Assembly: GCA_910574995.1 (NCBI GenBank)
Contig: CAJTCS010000005.1
Span: 186,001-250,000 of the forward strand
Reading direction: 5' to 3'
Origin: Oscillospiraceae bacterium
Lineage (GTDB): Bacteria; Bacillota; Clostridia; Oscillospirales; Acutalibacteraceae
DNA length: 64,000 nt
The notes under the pieces were generated by a model. It saw nothing but the letters and a program-made list of their open reading frames with translations, searched no databases and had not been told where the DNA came from. A program made the translations under genes and the position numbers. Each line of letters opens with the position of its first letter. Positions within the stretch are counted from its first letter, which is position 1. Shown here one piece after another: positions 62,231-64,000 of this stretch.

Positions 62231-62338
62231 TCAACACGCTTTTATGGGTGCTATGTAGGCCAGCAACAAAGCTGCTATTGCCAACACCAGCACGAACCGC
62301 AGGGCTTTCGCCCAACGAGAACTTCCTATCAGCGTCAC
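62231..62338 (-). CDS. Possible 35-residue membrane peptide
   Basis: GTG 62338 opens MTLIGSSRWAKALRFVLVLA then IAALLLAYIAPIKAC, one convincing membrane helix. AAGGAGG lies only 3 bases upstream, which weakens the start. A spanin- or antiholin-like role would fit the place but is not supported by similarity. Confidence 0.35.
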   Translation of the reverse strand: MTLIGSSRWAKALRFVLVLAIAALLLAYIAPIKAC

Positions 62339-62403
62339 CTCCCTCCTTGTTAAAAGTAGGGAAAGTGTACGTCTCGCCTGCCGGCTCGGTCGGCTCGCAG
62401 CTT

Positions 62404-62658
62404 GTGTGCCACTGGCACACGCTCACCCCCCTCTCTATGAGGAAGTGAGCTAACCGCCTTTTATGTGAACAACGTCCTCTTGCCCGGTATTGCACCGGGC
62501 ACTTTTTATTATACAGTCGGAGCACTTGAAAAAAGGTGTTTTTTCAAGTGGCAGGCTTGCAAAGGGCACGCAAGCCTGCTGTGTGTTTTCCTTTGGAAAA
62601 CACAACGACTCGTTTATCCACCACACTTGAAAACATATACTTGTTTTCAAATGTGGTG
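62404..62658. repeat. Array of seven consecutive hairpins
   Basis: GTGTGCC/GGCACAC (62404-62420); GCTCAC/GTGAGC (62421-62450); GCCCGGT/ACCGGGC with T run (62482-62506); CACTTGAAAAAA/TTTTTTCAAGTG (62523-62550); GCAGGCTTGC/GCAAGCCTGC (62551-62579); GTGTTTTCC/GGAAAACAC (62583-62603); CACCACACTTGAAAAC and its complement with one mismatch (62619-62658). Six have perfect stems. No gene covers the region convincingly. Confidence 0.85.
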
Positions 62659-62718
62659 ACTATAGCAGGCTGTCGGTTTTTGTCAATTCCCCTGCGGCTT
62701 TTCCCGCCTGGTGGCGGT

Positions 62719-63012
62719 TCAAGCGCTGGCCGGTTTCATCAGGTCCACCGCGGTGTTGTAGCTGCTTTCACCGCCGTAGAGCTTACGGATGGAATCGACC
62801 TGGGTGTATCCCGCAATAGCCTTAGCGTCCTCACCCTCGCCCACAGTGATGCTCTCCAGCGCTTCCAGGGTGAATGTGTCTTTCAGCGTTTCGATGTCTT
62901 CATCGCTGTTCAGGCGGATGCTGAGCACAACGCCTTGCATGTTCCGAGGGTAGTAAGATTCCTCCACGTTCACCGCTTCCAAAATCGTTCCGTTTTTCAG
63001 TGTCAATTTCAT
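62719..63012 (-). CDS. Small phage-associated protein
   Basis: 97 residues from ATG 63012 after GGGAG: MKLTLKNGTILEAVNVEESY, YPRNMQGVVLSIRLNSDEDI, DSIRKLYGGESSYNTAVDLM. Beta-rich start and a helical tail. Small proteins opening with this strand pattern are common near tail/lysis genes in Clostridia prophages; the role is not known. Third gene of the leftward unit that begins with the SPASM enzyme. Confidence 0.6.
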   Translation of the reverse strand: MKLTLKNGTILEAVNVEESYYPRNMQGVVLSIRLNSDEDIETLKDTFTLEALESITVGEGEDAKAIAGYTQVDSIRKLYGGESSYNTAVDLMKPASA

Positions 63013-63061
63013 ATTCAATCACTCCCATTAAAATAATTTTTATGTCAAGCCGCCAAATGGA

Positions 63062-63580
63062 TCAACAGCTTGTAATACCTCCGGTTATGGCCTTTTCCCC
63101 ATACACATGGAACATGTGCTGCTCTCCAACAGGCGGCTTCTGGAACACCTGATATTCCGGCAAAATCTCCACGGTTCCATCGCTGTGAAGCCTGCGGATA
63201 ATAGTGTATTCCACGCTGTCCCGAATGGGTTTTGTCAAGCGAAAATCCACATGTTCAATGCCTCGTTTTCGCAAATCTTCGGGCATCAGATTTTCGCCAT
63301 TTACGCACACCTGATAGTTTTCCGGCCACTCCATTTCCCACTGTAGAGGCTGTACAAAAGACAGCTTTGCACGAGCCGCCCGATAGAGCGGCACAAACGC
63401 CTCTCCGCCTTCCAACGTTTCCAGATAATCCAGCAAAACCAGGGCGTTTTTCTTCTCGGAATCATCCAGATACGGCATCTTCAGCAGGGTGGAAATCCAG
63501 CCAAAAATCATCTGCCGCATCTCATCGTCCAAAGTTTCTCCGACGATTTTATCGAACAATTCCAGCGTCAATTTATTCAT
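63062..63580 (-). CDS. Hypothetical partner of the SPASM enzyme
   Basis: 172 residues: MNKLTLELFDKIVGETLDDE, WISTLLKMPYLDDSEKKNAL, RKRGIEHVDFRLTKPIRDSV, YQVFQKPPVGEQHMFHVYGE, and a C-terminal AITGGITSC. Its ATG overlaps the stop of the radical-SAM gene (ATGA), so the two are made together. No known domain. The lone Cys at the very C-terminus is notable next to a peptide-modifying enzyme type. Confidence 0.55.
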   Translation of the reverse strand: MNKLTLELFDKIVGETLDDEMRQMIFGWISTLLKMPYLDDSEKKNALVLLDYLETLEGGEAFVPLYRAARAKLSFVQPLQWEMEWPENYQVCVNGENLMPEDLRKRGIEHVDFRLTKPIRDSVEYTIIRRLHSDGTVEILPEYQVFQKPPVGEQHMFHVYGEKAITGGITSC

Positions 63581-64000
63581 GACTTCACCCCCTTAACCCG
63601 CTCTACCGCCTGCAAGGTTTCCTTTGCGGCCTCATAGCGGGCATTGGCGGGAGAGAGGTTTCTCAAAACGTCCCACACGCCGATTTTTTCATATTTGTCG
63701 ATGAGAAAATCAATCTTCCCCTTGAACAGGCAGCAGACGCTTTCAATAGGCATGAACGGATCCTTTTCCACCTCCCGCTGCGCTCCGTAACAGCCCCGCA
63801 GACAGAAGTAGCTGTAGGGGCAGCGGTCGCAGCCAGGAGAGCATAAAATGCTGTCCTGCAAAAGAATTCGGGAAGCAATTTGCGGATTATGCTCTTCAAT
63901 GCCAACTATTTTCCCGTTTTCTACCTGGAATTTGCCATACAACAATTCATCATAGGCCGTGCGGTGACAGGGCGGGATCGCCAAATCTCCCAGCCGTACC
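63577..64000 (-). CDS. Radical-SAM/SPASM enzyme, C-terminal part (start beyond edge)
   Basis: The frame is open to the right edge and covers about 140 residues. The SPASM signature is clear: LAIPPCHRTAYDELLYGKFQ (first Cys, then the YGKF segment), CSPGCDRCPYSYFCLRGCYG (C-x3-C-x2-C-x5-C-x3-C) and PIESVCCLFKGKIDFL. SPASM domains hold auxiliary iron-sulfur clusters in anaerobic sulfatase-maturing enzymes and peptide maturases. The CX3CX2C SAM domain would lie outside the window. Finding it in a phage lysis neighbourhood is unusual. Confidence 0.8.
   Translation of the reverse strand, partial: VRLGDLAIPPCHRTAYDELLYGKFQVENGKIVGIEEHNPQIASRILLQDSILCSPGCDRCPYSYFCLRGCYGAQREVEKDPFMPIESVCCLFKGKIDFLIDKYEKIGVWDVLRNLSPANARYEAAKETLQAVERVKGVKS

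Noticed and set aside
62169-62525. 118-residue minus-strand ORF over the hairpin region
   Set aside because: No ribosome site, Cys/Arg-rich shadow composition, and it crosses several perfect hairpins.
63107-63582. Plus-strand frames opposite the 172-residue protein
   Set aside because: They are antisense to a gene that is translationally coupled to the SPASM enzyme.

Overview
The window looks like a gut-type Clostridia chromosome, probably an Oscillospirales-like Firmicute. This is inferred from the GC-rich, strongly codon-biased core genes, the Clostridia-type conjugative-transposon modules, the XkdQ-T-type tail genes and the many XRE and ribbon-helix-helix regulators. No rRNA or other marker fixes the species.

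Layout. Positions 1-770 are core: the 5' end of a family-2 glycosyltransferase on the minus strand and an intact tRNA-Pro(GGG). From the tRNA-Pro to about 48.1 kb lies one long accretion of mobile DNA. In order it holds: a 0.84-kb block that recurs at 22.7 kb (0.9 kb); a string of truncated genes joined end to end (1-4.2 kb); an AAA ATPase; a deletion derivative of a Tn916/Tn1549-type element (about 6.0-15.3 kb) with a DUF6236-like gene, a two-component/ABC-transporter operon, sigma factor, xis and int; small cargo genes; an IS3-family insertion; a frame-broken YobI-type NTPase; the second copy of the 0.9-kb block followed by a VirB4-nuclease chimera and a truncated relaxase; a TetR-controlled membrane operon; pieces of two large serine recombinases around MATE and thiolase pseudogenes; a broken tyrosine integrase; an array of tiny two-gene ribbon-helix-helix cassettes (33.0-35.4 kb); a stem-loop-rich non-coding block; a decayed Mu-like prophage (36.7-44.3 kb) that keeps repressor, Cro-like, Bro, MuA, MuB and four tail genes but no head genes; then a cluster of small regulators and a HicAB module (44.4-48.1 kb).

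From 48.2 to 58.6 kb is the conserved core, all on the minus strand: guaA, a DJ-1 family gene, a membrane protein, glmS, purA, purB, purC and gdhA. Together these supply IMP-to-AMP and IMP-to-GMP steps, glucosamine-6-phosphate and ammonia assimilation, so glutamine/ammonia use is the common theme. A tRNA-Thr(CGT) closes this block.

From about 59.9 kb a second island begins at a tRNA-Arg 3' remnant. It contains a prophage lysis cassette read leftward (XhlA-like protein, holin, SH3-amidase) preceded by a cluster of near-perfect hairpins, small phage proteins and the C-terminal half of a radical-SAM/SPASM enzyme that runs off the right edge.

The most unusual items are the ribbon-helix-helix cassette array with cassette-specific operators, the seven-hairpin cluster at 62.4-62.66 kb, the SPASM enzyme beside the lysis genes, the in-frame VirB4-nuclease chimera, and the shared response-regulator boxes in the ABC operon. 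All functions are inferred from reading sequence; no database search was run.
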